Shown piece by piece: positions 43,304 to 52,199 of a stretch of 64,000 nucleotides of DNA. The DNA is taken from the NCBI GenBank assembly GCA_002336845.1, contig DDEX01000053.1:1-64000 (forward strand), in the 5' to 3' direction. The notes beneath the pieces were generated by a model. That model was not told the DNA's origin and did no database searches. It was given only the letters and a program-made list of their open reading frames with translations. The DNA comes from Rhodobacteraceae bacterium UBA1943. GTDB lineage: Bacteria; Pseudomonadota; Alphaproteobacteria; Rhodobacterales; Rhodobacteraceae. Each line of letters begins with the position of its first letter. Position 1 is the first letter of the stretch. A program made the translations under genes and the position numbers.

Positions 43304-44068
43304 GTGAAGCGGGAAGAGCGCAGGCAAGCGATCATGGACCTGTTGGTTCAGGCCCGCGCGGTGGACCTTGACGATCTGGCTGACCGTTTTGCCGTATCGA
43401 AAATGACCATCCACCGCGATCTGGATGAGCTGGAGCACGCGGGCCTTTTGCGCAAGGTGCGCGGCGGCGCGACCATCGAGGCTGGCACCCAGTTTGAAAG
43501 CGACTTCCGCATTCGCGCCTTGCAAGACAGCGTGGCGAAAGACCGGATGGCACGCGCCGCGCTTGATCTGGTTGAGCCGGGCATGACGGTGCTGATCAAC
43601 GACGGCTCGATGGCCGCCCATCTGGGAGAGGCGCTGACCGCCAAGCGGCCCCTGACGCTGATCACGAATAATGCCGCCGTGATCGACACGATGCGCGATG
43701 TGCCGGGCATCACGCTGATTGCGCTGGGCGGTATCTTCAACGCCAAGTTCAATGCGTTCTTCGGTGTCGTCACCGAACATGCCCTGTCGCGGCTGCGGGC
43801 CGACATCGCCTTCATCTCGTCACCCGCCGTGGCGGGGCTGCAAGCCTTTCACATGGATGATGCGGTGGTCCGCTCCAAGCGGTCGATGATGACGGCGGCG
43901 GCAAAGACCTGTCTCTTGATCAATCACAGCCGCTTTGGCCGCTCTGCCCTGCATGTACTGGCCGATCTGGCCGAGTTTGACAGCATCATCACCGATGGCG
44001 CCCCCGCGCCCGAGGATCGTGCCGCGATCGACCGTGCGGGCATCCGCCTGACTATTGCAAAGGAATGA
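43304..44068 (+). CDS. eryR: DeoR/GlpR-family transcriptional regulator (EryR-like)
   Basis: 254-aa DeoR protein starting with GTG at 43304 behind GGGAGGG. HTH LDDLADRFAVSKMTIHRDLDELEHAG (about 22-47), LRKVRGG, and effector motifs INDGSMAAHL, TNNAAVI and LLINHSRFGRSALH are present. Its place at the head of the isomerase genes matches the DeoR regulator reported beside ery genes in rhizobia. It overlaps or nearly abuts the tpi gene. Confidence 0.85.
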   Translation: MKREERRQAIMDLLVQARAVDLDDLADRFAVSKMTIHRDLDELEHAGLLRKVRGGATIEAGTQFESDFRIRALQDSVAKDRMARAALDLVEPGMTVLINDGSMAAHLGEALTAKRPLTLITNNAAVIDTMRDVPGITLIALGGIFNAKFNAFFGVVTEHALSRLRADIAFISSPAVAGLQAFHMDDAVVRSKRSMMTAAAKTCLLINHSRFGRSALHVLADLAEFDSIITDGAPAPEDRAAIDRAGIRLTIAKE

Positions 44069-44070
44069 CC

Positions 44071-44829
44071 ATGGCCCCCCAAGTCTGGATCGGCACCAGC
44101 TGGAAGATGAACAAGACCCTGGCAGAGGCGCGGGCCTTTGCCAGCGGCTTGCAGGCGGCGCAGGTGGATGCCCGCATCCAGCCCTTTGTCATCCCGCCCT
44201 TTACCGCCGTGCGAGACGTAAAGGCCATGCTGGCCGAGACCCGCGTAAAGGTGGGGGCGCAGAACATGCACTGGGCCGATGAGGGGGCCTGGACGGGCGA
44301 GATTTCGCCCGTAATGCTGAAGGACTGCAACCTCGACATCGTGGAACTTGGTCACAGCGAACGGCGAGAGCATTTCGGCGAGACCGACGAAACCGTCGGC
44401 CTGAAAACCGAAGCTGCCGTGCGGCATGGGCTGACGCCCCTGATCTGCATCGGCGAAACGCTGGCCGAGCGCGAGGCGGGCCGGGCAGCACAGGTTCTGG
44501 CGGCACAGGTCCGTGGCGCGTTGGGCAAGCTGAATGCTGCGCAGCAATCCGCACCGATCCTGCTGGCCTATGAACCCGTCTGGGCCATCGGCGTGAACGG
44601 CATCCCGGCCACCTCGGACTATGCCGATGCGCGGCAGGCCGAGATCATTGCGGTCGCGCAGGATGTTGTGGGGCGTAAGGTGCCCTGCCTTTACGGCGGT
44701 TCGGTCAACCCCGGAAACTGCGAAGAGCTTATCACCTGCCCGCATATTGACGGGCTGTTCATCGGACGCTCGGCCTGGAACGTCGCGGGCTACCTCGACA
44801 TTCTGGCGAAATGCGCCGCGAAACTCTGA
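44071..44829 (+). CDS. eryH: Triosephosphate isomerase-like D-3-tetrulose 4-phosphate isomerase
   Basis: TIM-fold isomerase, 252 aa. Catalytic Lys12 (TSWKMNK), His (ELGHSERREHF) and Glu (LAYEPVWAIG) are intact. The variant TSWKMNK, instead of NWKMN, is typical of the second Tpi copy in erythritol loci, shown in Brucella (TpiA2/EryH) to act on D-3-tetrulose 4-phosphate. An ATG at 44065 overlapping the DeoR stop is an alternative, but the AAAGGA sequence is better spaced from 44071. Confidence 0.88.
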   Translation: MAPQVWIGTSWKMNKTLAEARAFASGLQAAQVDARIQPFVIPPFTAVRDVKAMLAETRVKVGAQNMHWADEGAWTGEISPVMLKDCNLDIVELGHSERREHFGETDETVGLKTEAAVRHGLTPLICIGETLAEREAGRAAQVLAAQVRGALGKLNAAQQSAPILLAYEPVWAIGVNGIPATSDYADARQAEIIAVAQDVVGRKVPCLYGGSVNPGNCEELITCPHIDGLFIGRSAWNVAGYLDILAKCAAKL

Positions 44830-44841
44830 AAGGAAATCCCA

Positions 44842-45303
44842 ATGAAATTGGCAATTGCAGGCGACAGCGCGGGCGAGCCACTGGCGAAGGTTCTGGCACA
44901 GCATCTGAAAGACAAGCATGAGGTGACCGAGGTCAGCCGTATCGGCGACGCGCTGGACCCGTTCTATGCAAACCTGTCGGACCGCGTGGCGAATGAGGTG
45001 CTGGCGGGCACATATGACCGCGCGATCCTGTGCTGCGGCACCGGCATCGGCGTGTGCATCGCGGCGAACAAGGTGCCGGGCATCCGCGCCGCGCTGACAC
45101 ATGACACCTATTCGGCGGAACGTGCCGCCCTGTCGAACAACGCCCAGATCATCACCATGGGCGCGCGCGTGATCGGCACCGAACTGGCCAAGGCGATTGC
45201 CGATGCCTGGCTGGCCGAAACGATGAACTTTGATGCCAATGGCAAGTCGGCAGGCAATGTCTGCGCCATCGACGAAGTTGACGCCAAGTACAACAAGGGC
45301 TGA
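44842..45303 (+). CDS. eryI: RpiB-like D-erythrose 4-phosphate isomerase
   Basis: 153-aa LacAB/RpiB-family isomerase; in Brucella RpiB (EryI) forms D-erythrose 4-phosphate, the entry point to the pentose phosphate pathway. The active-site CGTGIGVCIAANKVPGIRA (about 66-84) with the catalytic Cys and the HDTYSAERAALSNNA loop are present. GDSAG replaces the GSDHAG of standard RpiB, as expected for the ery branch. Twelve bases after the tpi gene. Confidence 0.88.
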   Translation: MKLAIAGDSAGEPLAKVLAQHLKDKHEVTEVSRIGDALDPFYANLSDRVANEVLAGTYDRAILCCGTGIGVCIAANKVPGIRAALTHDTYSAERAALSNNAQIITMGARVIGTELAKAIADAWLAETMNFDANGKSAGNVCAIDEVDAKYNKG

Positions 45304-45308
45304 CCACT

Positions 45309-46292
45309 ATGCTGCGCCTGCCCAATGATGGCGCGCCTACTGGCGCGCCGCTGGATAACTTTTTGCCCCAAGGCCACGGCCCGGCGACGATCGTTCTGGC
45401 GCTGGCCCGCGCCGTGCCTGCGCTGGCCGACCGGCTGGCGGCGGGCAGGCTTTATGGCGATCCGGCGGCGATTGTGGGCACCAACGATTCCGGCGATGCG
45501 CAAAAGGCGCTGGATGTGGGCGCGCATGATCACATGCTGGCGGCCCTGCGTGCGGCAGGCGTGCGGCAGGTTCTGTCGGAAGAAGACCCCCATGTCGCCA
45601 CGCTGAACCCCGGCGGCGCATGGGACGTGGCGATTGATCCGATTGATGGATCGGGCAGCATCGGCATCGGTGCACCCCTGGGGATGCTGTTTTCGATTCT
45701 GCCCGCCGCGCCGGAGGGCTTTGTGCGGACCGGGCGGGCGGTTGTCGCCTCTGGCTATGCCTCTTTCGGGCATAGCTGCGATTTCGGCTGGTCGCTGGGC
45801 GATGGCGTGCATATCGCCACTTATGACCGCGAACTGGCGGGTTTTCGTGTGGTGCGAGAGCATGTCCGGCTGAAGCCAGAGGCGAAGACCATCGCCTACA
45901 ACGCCTCGAATGAACGCCATTGGCATCCCGGCTTGCAGCAATGGGCGCTGGACCTGCGGGCGGGGAAAGAGGGGCCGCGCGGCCGCGATTTCAACATGCG
46001 CTGGCTGGCGGCGGCAGTGGGCGAGTTGCACCGTATCCTGCTGCTGGGCGGCCTGTTCCTTTACCCGGCAGACCGGCGCAAGGGATACGAACAGGGTCGC
46101 TTGCGCACGATCTATGAGGCGGTTCCGATTGCCTTCCTGATCGAACAGGCGGGCGGCAAGGCCACCGATGGACTGACCCCGATCCTCGACCGCCTGCCAA
46201 AGGAATTGCACGAACACACTCCGCTGGTGTTTGGCGCCACCGATGAGGTGGAGCTGATCGCCCGTTATCTGACCGATATGAAAGACATCTGA
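45309..46292 (+). CDS. fbp: Class I fructose-1,6-bisphosphatase family (possible SBPase)
   Basis: 327-aa phosphatase. Metal-binding SEEDPHV (about 96-102), AIDPIDGSGSIG (about 112-123; the family usually has DPLDGSSNID) and the C-terminal IYEAVPIAFLIEQAGGKATDG identify a class I FBPase. It removes the 1-phosphate of fructose or sedoheptulose 1,7-bisphosphate. The changed DGSGS motif suggests a divergent subgroup. It starts 5 bases after rpiB and one base before the aldolase, so it is part of the erythritol unit. In Brucella, FBPase is dispensable on erythritol, which makes its inclusion here interesting. Confidence 0.85.
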   Translation: MLRLPNDGAPTGAPLDNFLPQGHGPATIVLALARAVPALADRLAAGRLYGDPAAIVGTNDSGDAQKALDVGAHDHMLAALRAAGVRQVLSEEDPHVATLNPGGAWDVAIDPIDGSGSIGIGAPLGMLFSILPAAPEGFVRTGRAVVASGYASFGHSCDFGWSLGDGVHIATYDRELAGFRVVREHVRLKPEAKTIAYNASNERHWHPGLQQWALDLRAGKEGPRGRDFNMRWLAAAVGELHRILLLGGLFLYPADRRKGYEQGRLRTIYEAVPIAFLIEQAGGKATDGLTPILDRLPKELHEHTPLVFGATDEVELIARYLTDMKDI

Positions 46293-46293
46293 C

Positions 46294-47328
46294 ATGGCCC
46301 GCATCACCCTTCGCCAGCTTCTGGACCACGCCGCTGAAAATTCCTATGGCGTGCCTGCCTTCAACATTTCAAACATGGAACAGGGGCTGGCGATCATGGC
46401 CGCCGCCAAGGCCAGCAATGCGCCGGTGATCCTGCAAGCCAGCCGGGGCGCGCGGGCCTATGCTGGCGACAGGGTGCTGGCGCGCCTGATCGACGGGCTG
46501 TGCGAGATGTATCCTGACATTCCGGTCTGTATGCACCTGGACCACGGCAACACCCTTGCCACCTGCGCCACCGCCATTCAGAACGGCTTCACCTCGGTGA
46601 TGATGGATGGCAGCCTGAAGGCCGACGGCAAGACGCCCGCCGACTATACCTATAACCGCAACATCACCAAGGCCGTGGTCGATATGGCCCATGCCTGCGG
46701 TGTGTCGGTTGAGGGTGAGCTGGGCGTGCTGGGGTCGCTTGAAACCGGGATGGGTGATCAGGAAGATGGCCATGGCGCCACCGAAAAGTTGGACGAAAGC
46801 CAGCTTTTGACCGACCCGGATGAAGCCGCGCGTTTTGTGGCCGAAACCGGGGTGGATGCGCTGGCGATTGCCATGGGCACCAGCCACGGCGCCTATAAAT
46901 TCACCCGCAAGCCCGATGGCAACATTCTGGCGATGCATGTGATTGAGGAGATTCACCGCCGCCTGCCGAACACGCATCTGGTGATGCACGGCTCGTCCTC
47001 GGTGCCCGAGGATTTGCAGGCCATCATCAACAGCTATGGCGGTGACATCAAACCCACCTGGGGCGTGCCGGTCGAGGAGATTCAGCGCGGCATCCGGTCA
47101 GGCGTGCGCAAGGTGAACATCGACACCGACAACCGGCTGGCGATGACGGCGGCGATCCGCAAGACCCTGGCGGAAGACCCGGCGGAGTTTGATCCGCGCA
47201 AATACCTGAAACCCGCGATGGCGATGATGCAAGAGGTCTGCCGCCAGCGGTTCGAGGCGTTCGGAACCGCTGGCCATGCCGACAAGATCCGCCCCCTGCA
47301 AGTTGAGGCGATGGCGAAACGGTATTAA
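46294..47328 (+). CDS. fba: Class II fructose-1,6-bisphosphate aldolase (CbbA-type)
   Basis: 344-aa zinc-dependent aldolase. Zinc and active-site motifs are HLDHGNT (about 80-86), SVEGELGVLG (about 137-146), MGTSHGAYKF (about 194-203) and VMHGSSSVPE (about 228-237). CbbA-type aldolases also condense dihydroxyacetone phosphate with erythrose 4-phosphate to sedoheptulose 1,7-bisphosphate, which fits an operon making erythrose 4-phosphate. Last gene of the erythritol unit; its stop is 7 bases from the convergent stop of the demethylase-like gene, with no clear terminator between. Confidence 0.9.
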   Translation: MARITLRQLLDHAAENSYGVPAFNISNMEQGLAIMAAAKASNAPVILQASRGARAYAGDRVLARLIDGLCEMYPDIPVCMHLDHGNTLATCATAIQNGFTSVMMDGSLKADGKTPADYTYNRNITKAVVDMAHACGVSVEGELGVLGSLETGMGDQEDGHGATEKLDESQLLTDPDEAARFVAETGVDALAIAMGTSHGAYKFTRKPDGNILAMHVIEEIHRRLPNTHLVMHGSSSVPEDLQAIINSYGGDIKPTWGVPVEEIQRGIRSGVRKVNIDTDNRLAMTAAIRKTLAEDPAEFDPRKYLKPAMAMMQEVCRQRFEAFGTAGHADKIRPLQVEAMAKRY

Positions 47329-47335
47329 GCCTGCC

Positions 47336-49774
47336 CTAAGCCTTTATCTTCGCGCCCTTGGGATCATAAAGCGGCGTCAGCGTGACGGTGCAAGGCACCA
47401 ACTCGCTGGCGACCTCCAGTTGATAGTCGCCCGACAGCACATAATCCGCCGTCACGCCGTCGGGGTTGCGCACATAGCCAAGCCCGATTGACTGGCCCAG
47501 CGTGTGGCCATAGCCGCCGGAGGACAGCCAGCCCACCCGCTGGCCGTTCCGGTAAATCGTCTCGCGGCCGTAAAGGATCACCTCGGGCGCTGCGGTAAAG
47601 GTGGCGAGTATCTTCTTCACGCCGTTCGCCCGCTGTGCTGCCACCGCCTCACGACCCTTGAAGGGGATCTCCTTCTTCAGCTTGACGGCCCAGCCCAAGC
47701 CCGCCTCATCCGGCGTATGATCGGGGCCAATGTCACCGGCCCAGGCGCGATAGCCCTTTTCCAGCCGCAGCGTCTCGATGGCACGGTATCCTGCATTGAC
47801 CAGTCCATGCTTTGCACCCGCCTCATGCAGCGCGGCATAGACATTGATGGCGCATTCCACCGGGCAATGCAGCTCCCAGCCCAACTCGCCCACATAGGTC
47901 ACACGCAGTGCGCGCACCGGGGCACCGGCGATGCCAATGGTCTGCGCCGTGCCAAACGGGAAGGCGGCGTTCGACACATCGGCCCGTGTCACCTCGGCCA
48001 GAATATCCCGCGCCTTCGGACCCATCAGCGACAGCACCGACCAGGCCCCCGTTACATCGACCAGTTGCGCGTTCATCCCTGTCGGAATGTTCCGCGCGAT
48101 CCAATCGAAATCATGGGTGGCAAAGCCGGTGCCGGTGACGATGTAGTATTCGTCATGGGCCATGCGGGCGACGGTCAGGTCGCATTCAATTCCACCCCGG
48201 TCATTCAGCATCTGGGTATAGATCAGGCTGCCCACGGGTTTCGCCACGTCATTCGCTGCGATCCACGACAGCGCAGCCTCGGCATCCGGTCCTTTCAGCA
48301 CAAATTTGGCGAAAGAGGTCTGGTCGATCAGAACCGCAGCCTCTCGTGCCGCCTTATGCTCTCGCGCCACGGCGGTGTGCCAGTTCGGGCGTTCGTAGGT
48401 GTAGATGTCTTCCGCCACCTCACCCGGCGCGGCGAACCAGTTGGGGCGTTCCCATCCCAGCTTCTCGCCGAACACCGCGCCCGCGGCTTTCAGCGTGTCG
48501 TAAAGCGGTGAGCGGCGGTTGGGGCGGCCCGAGTGATGTTCCTCACTCGGCCAGGCCATGGTGTAATGCTTGCCATAGGCCTCATAGGTCCGCTTTCGGA
48601 TCCAGTCGCTATCGAAATGCGGTCGGCCAAAGCGGCGGATATCGGCGGGCCACAGGTCGAACGGCGCTTCACCCTTGGCCACCCATTCCGCCAGCGCCAT
48701 GCCCGCGCCACCACCACTGGCGATGCCAAAGGCGTTAAAGCCCGCTCCGACGAAGAAATTCCGCTGCTCGGGCGCCTCGCCCAGAATAAACATGCCATCG
48801 GGGGTGAAACTTTCCGGGCCGTTGATCATCTGCTTGATGCCCGCATGTTCCATCAGCGGCACGCGGCCAAGGGCCAGTTCCATGATCGGGGTGAAATGGT
48901 CGAAATCGTTGTCCAGCAGGGTATAGTGGAACCCTTTCGGCAGGCTGCCGTCGCGCCACAGCTTCGGGTTCGGTTCATAGCCACCCATTACCAGCCCGCC
49001 AACCTCTTCCTTCCAATAGGTCAGCCGGTCGGGATCGCGCAGGGTGGACAGGCCGGTCGGCACGCCTTCGATTTTCTCGGTGATCAGATACTGGTGTTCC
49101 ACCGGCACCAAGGGCACGTTCACGCCATGCGCTGCGGCAAAGGGGCGGGTCCACATGCCGGCACACAGCACCACCTTTTCGCAATTTATGAACCCGTGTT
49201 CGGTTTCAACGCCCTTGATGATGCCATTATCAATCTGCACCCGCAGAACCTTGGTATCTTCAAACAGCTTTGCCCCAGCCATCCGCGCGCCTTTGGCCAA
49301 GGCCTGCGTGATGTCCGAGGGGCTGGCCTGCCCGTCGGTCGGCAGATAGGCCGCGCCGACCAGATCGTCGATCGTCATGATGGGCCACAGGTCCAGCGCC
49401 TCGCGCGGCGTCAGCAACTGCATGTCCAACCCGAAGGAATGCGCCGTGGTCGCCTGCCGCTTTACCTCGGTCCAGCGTTCGGCATTGCAGGCAAGCCGCA
49501 TCCCGCCATTCATCTTCCAGCCGGTCGCCTGCCCGGTCTCGGCCTCCAGCCGCTTATAAAGGTCCACCGAATAGCCCAGAAGCTGGGTGATATTGGCGCT
49601 TGTGCGCAACTGGCCCACCAGACCGGCGGCGTGGAACGTAGTGCCAGAGGTCAGCTTCTTGCGTTCCAGCAGAACCACCTCCACCCCCATGCGGGCTAGG
49701 TGATAGGCGGTCGAGCAGCCGACAATGCCGCCGCCGATGACGACAACTTTCGACGAGGTGGGCAGGTCTTTCAT
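47336..49774 (-). CDS. Dimethylglycine/sarcosine dehydrogenase-like FAD-GcvT protein
   Basis: 812-aa fusion of an N-terminal FAD oxidoreductase (VVVIGGGIVGCSTAYHLA, about 10-27; TSGTTFHAAGLVGQLR with the His used for covalent flavin in this family) and a C-terminal aminomethyltransferase (GcvT) tetrahydrofolate-binding domain (from about 440; VLKGPDAEAAL, YIVTGTGF, LGWELHCP). The family oxidatively removes N-methyl groups from dimethylglycine or sarcosine and passes the C1 unit to tetrahydrofolate. It is the last gene of a compact five-gene minus-strand cluster. Exact N-methyl substrate is unknown. Confidence 0.87.
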   Translation of the reverse strand: MKDLPTSSKVVVIGGGIVGCSTAYHLARMGVEVVLLERKKLTSGTTFHAAGLVGQLRTSANITQLLGYSVDLYKRLEAETGQATGWKMNGGMRLACNAERWTEVKRQATTAHSFGLDMQLLTPREALDLWPIMTIDDLVGAAYLPTDGQASPSDITQALAKGARMAGAKLFEDTKVLRVQIDNGIIKGVETEHGFINCEKVVLCAGMWTRPFAAAHGVNVPLVPVEHQYLITEKIEGVPTGLSTLRDPDRLTYWKEEVGGLVMGGYEPNPKLWRDGSLPKGFHYTLLDNDFDHFTPIMELALGRVPLMEHAGIKQMINGPESFTPDGMFILGEAPEQRNFFVGAGFNAFGIASGGGAGMALAEWVAKGEAPFDLWPADIRRFGRPHFDSDWIRKRTYEAYGKHYTMAWPSEEHHSGRPNRRSPLYDTLKAAGAVFGEKLGWERPNWFAAPGEVAEDIYTYERPNWHTAVAREHKAAREAAVLIDQTSFAKFVLKGPDAEAALSWIAANDVAKPVGSLIYTQMLNDRGGIECDLTVARMAHDEYYIVTGTGFATHDFDWIARNIPTGMNAQLVDVTGAWSVLSLMGPKARDILAEVTRADVSNAAFPFGTAQTIGIAGAPVRALRVTYVGELGWELHCPVECAINVYAALHEAGAKHGLVNAGYRAIETLRLEKGYRAWAGDIGPDHTPDEAGLGWAVKLKKEIPFKGREAVAAQRANGVKKILATFTAAPEVILYGRETIYRNGQRVGWLSSGGYGHTLGQSIGLGYVRNPDGVTADYVLSGDYQLEVASELVPCTVTLTPLYDPKGAKIKA

Positions 49775-49781
49775 GGCATCC

Positions 49782-50672
49782 TCAAGCGTTCAGCGCAGCC
49801 AGCGCGGCGCGATAGGCCGACAGATTGTCGGCGGTATAAGTGGCGAAATCAACGTCGAGGTCCGAAATGATCTCCGACACCATGCTCCACATCGTTTCGC
49901 GTAGCAGCGAGGCACATTTCATCGCCTGATAGCGATGCCACAGGGCATCCGTGGCCGGGCCATCGTAATAGGCCGTCAGTAACAGGCGCTCCTGCGCCTC
50001 GGTAAAGCCGTTGTTGCTGGCCAGCCCGCCCAGATCGAACAGGGGGCTGCCCAGACCGGCATATTCCCAGTCGATCAGCCACAGCCGGTCCGCCCCCTTC
50101 AGGATGTTGCCGGGTAACAGGTCGTTATGGCCCAGAACCATGGTGACGGGGCCGATGGCGCGTTCCAGCCCCTCCGCCTCGGTCAGCAGGGCGGGGATCA
50201 GCGGCAGATGGGGTGAGCCGCGTTCTGCAAGCTGCCGGGCATAGTCGCGCAGGATGTGGAACACCCAAAAGCTGAGGACCGGGCCGGACAGGTGCCGCGC
50301 GGTATCCAGATGGACCCGGCGCAGCAGGGTCGCCAGATCCTCAACCGCGCGGGGCTGCGCCAGATCGGCGGGCGTGATCGGCAGCGCCTCGACAAACTCC
50401 GACACCAGAACGCCCGGCGCGGAATAGTGGATCGCAGGCGACAGGCCCGCCGCAACGGCGGCGCGGTTCACCATCAACTCATGCCAGCGCAAAATGCCGT
50501 GTTCGGGAATGTCTTGTCCGAAGCGCACCACGAAGCGGCGACCTGCGTCTGTAATCAGGATGTTCTGGTTGGTCTTGCCACCCTCCAGCATCCGGGCGCC
50601 TTCGGGCGCTTCCCAGCACGGCAAGGCGGCGGCGCGGGCAAGAACATCGGTCGTTTCCATGCCCGCCCCCAT
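49782..50672 (-). CDS. Choline-kinase/APH-like phosphotransferase
   Basis: 296-aa small-molecule kinase of the choline/aminoglycoside phosphotransferase fold. The nucleotide region starts GGKTNQNILI, the Brenner motif is GHNDLLPGNIL with catalytic Asp (about 182-192), and the metal motif is LIDWEYAG (about 198-205). It resembles choline/ethanolamine kinases and likely phosphorylates a hydroxyl on an amine. ATG at 50672 (MGAGMETT) or 50660 both work; the first is 1 base past the upstream stop. Confidence 0.83.
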   Translation of the reverse strand: MGAGMETTDVLARAAALPCWEAPEGARMLEGGKTNQNILITDAGRRFVVRFGQDIPEHGILRWHELMVNRAAVAAGLSPAIHYSAPGVLVSEFVEALPITPADLAQPRAVEDLATLLRRVHLDTARHLSGPVLSFWVFHILRDYARQLAERGSPHLPLIPALLTEAEGLERAIGPVTMVLGHNDLLPGNILKGADRLWLIDWEYAGLGSPLFDLGGLASNNGFTEAQERLLLTAYYDGPATDALWHRYQAMKCASLLRETMWSMVSEIISDLDVDFATYTADNLSAYRAALAALNA

Positions 50673-50673
50673 C

Positions 50674-51576
50674 TCAGCGCGCCTTCCACTGGCGGGCGAT
50701 GTAATCGGCCGTCATCAGGTCCAGATGCGCGCCACCGCCGTTCTTGGCGATGGTGATCTCATCATCAGAGGTCCGGCAATAGGCGCCGGATTTGATGTCA
50801 TAGAAATCGGCCTGAATATCGGCCTCGGTGATGGCGCCGGATTTCAAGGGGTCCATCAGTTCCCCGATGTGGTGCAGCGTGGTGGCCCGGGCATCAACGA
50901 ACACACGCGCGCGTGCCATGGCGGTATCGTCCACCTCGCGCATCGTGGGCTTGTAGGCGCCGATCAGGTCAAGGTGCTGGCCGGGTTGCAGCCAGTCGCC
51001 CTTGATCAGGGGTTCGGTCGCCATGGTGCAGGTGCAGATCACATCTGCCGCTTTCACAGCCGCCTCCAGGTCGTCGGCCACGCCCAGATCCATCGCCTCG
51101 GCACTGGCTCGGCTGCGGCTCCACACCGTAAACTCGGCATCGGGCCAGAGGGCCGAATAAGCCTCGACCATCGACCTTGCCACATTGCCCGCCCCCACCA
51201 GCAGGAACCTGCGGGCATCCTTCCGCGCCAGTTTCGAGGCTGACAGCAAACTGTCGCCCGCCGTTTTCCACTTGGTCACCAGATGGAAATCGACCAGCGA
51301 GGTCAGATCGCCCGTCACATCGTCATAAAGCGTGACCGAGCCGTAGATCGTCGGCAGTCCGCGCGCGGCATTGCCGGGCACGACGGTGGCCACCTTGACC
51401 AAGGCGCCCAGCCCGTCGATCCAGGTCGCGCGGTCCAGAATGGTGTCGGGCCCGCGATAGCAGAACAGATCCTTGATGTCGGGCTGCGGCAGCAGGTGCC
51501 CCGCCTCGAACGCCGCCAGAAGGCCGGGCCATGACAGCAGGCTCTCGGCCTCTTTCGGAACGATCTCAAGGGTCAA
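50674..51576 (-). CDS. Ornithine cyclodeaminase/mu-crystallin family protein
   Basis: 300-aa NAD(P)-dependent protein with the Rossmann motif LLVGAGNVARSM (about 124-135), WSRSRASAEA and TCTMATEPLI. The family includes ornithine cyclodeaminase, alanine dehydrogenase and cyclic imine (ketimine) reductases, so a reaction on an amino acid or imine is expected. Overlaps the HAD gene by four bases (51573-51576). Confidence 0.85.
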   Translation of the reverse strand: MTLEIVPKEAESLLSWPGLLAAFEAGHLLPQPDIKDLFCYRGPDTILDRATWIDGLGALVKVATVVPGNAARGLPTIYGSVTLYDDVTGDLTSLVDFHLVTKWKTAGDSLLSASKLARKDARRFLLVGAGNVARSMVEAYSALWPDAEFTVWSRSRASAEAMDLGVADDLEAAVKAADVICTCTMATEPLIKGDWLQPGQHLDLIGAYKPTMREVDDTAMARARVFVDARATTLHHIGELMDPLKSGAITEADIQADFYDIKSGAYCRTSDDEITIAKNGGGAHLDLMTADYIARQWKAR

Positions 51577-52199
51577 AGCCCGGCCTCCTCTTTCGTCAGC
51601 AAATCTTCGGCCACCAGTCGCGCGGCCCAGCCTTGCCAGCTTTCGAACTGATGGGTGCGCCAGCCGCGTCGGGCGGCGGCGGTGATATTGTCAGCCCGGT
51701 CATCCGTAAACAGCAGGCTTTCGGGTGCCAGGCCACAATCCTGTTCCACCATCTCGTAAATCTGCGGATCGGGTTTGATCACCCCCATCACGCCACTGAC
51801 ATAGCGGCGGTCGAAATCTTGCAGGAAATCCATCTTGGGCACGGCTTCCTCAAACGAATAGCGGCCAAAGTTGGTCAGGGCGAAAACCTGAACGCCCTTG
51901 GCGCGCAGCGCGCGTTGCAGGCGGATCGAACCTTCGATCCGAGGGCTGGCAAGTTCATCCCAGCGGTCATACCACATGCGGATTTCATCGCGCCAATGGG
52001 GGTGCGTCTCGGCCCAGTCATAGATGGTTTCGCGGAACAGCGCACCTTCGTCGATGCGGTCGTTCATGCCATGCAGATCGACCTCGGCAAACAACGCCTG
52101 CCGCCGGTCCTGCCCGATCACCCGGTCATAGAACGCCTCGGGCTGCCAGCGGGTCAGCACATTGCCGATGTCAAATATCACCGCTTGGGGCCGCGACAT
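51573..52199 (-). CDS. HAD-superfamily phosphatase (subfamily IA)
   Basis: 208-aa HAD hydrolase. Motif I FDIGNVLT (about 9-16; the usual second Asp is Gly-Asn, as in YihX-like members), motif II ALTNFG, motif III Lys (IKPDPQIY) and motif IV FTDDRADNI are present. Likely a small phosphomonoesterase; with the adjoining kinase it could cycle a phosphorylated intermediate or act on its product. It overlaps the start-side DMT gene by 29 bases. Confidence 0.85.
   Translation of the reverse strand: MSRPQAVIFDIGNVLTRWQPEAFYDRVIGQDRRQALFAEVDLHGMNDRIDEGALFRETIYDWAETHPHWRDEIRMWYDRWDELASPRIEGSIRLQRALRAKGVQVFALTNFGRYSFEEAVPKMDFLQDFDRRYVSGVMGVIKPDPQIYEMVEQDCGLAPESLLFTDDRADNITAAARRGWRTHQFESWQGWAARLVAEDLLTKEEAGL

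Noticed and set aside
47329..47335. Terminator between the aldolase and demethylase-like genes
   Set aside because: Only 7 bases separate the stops and no convincing stem-loop is present.
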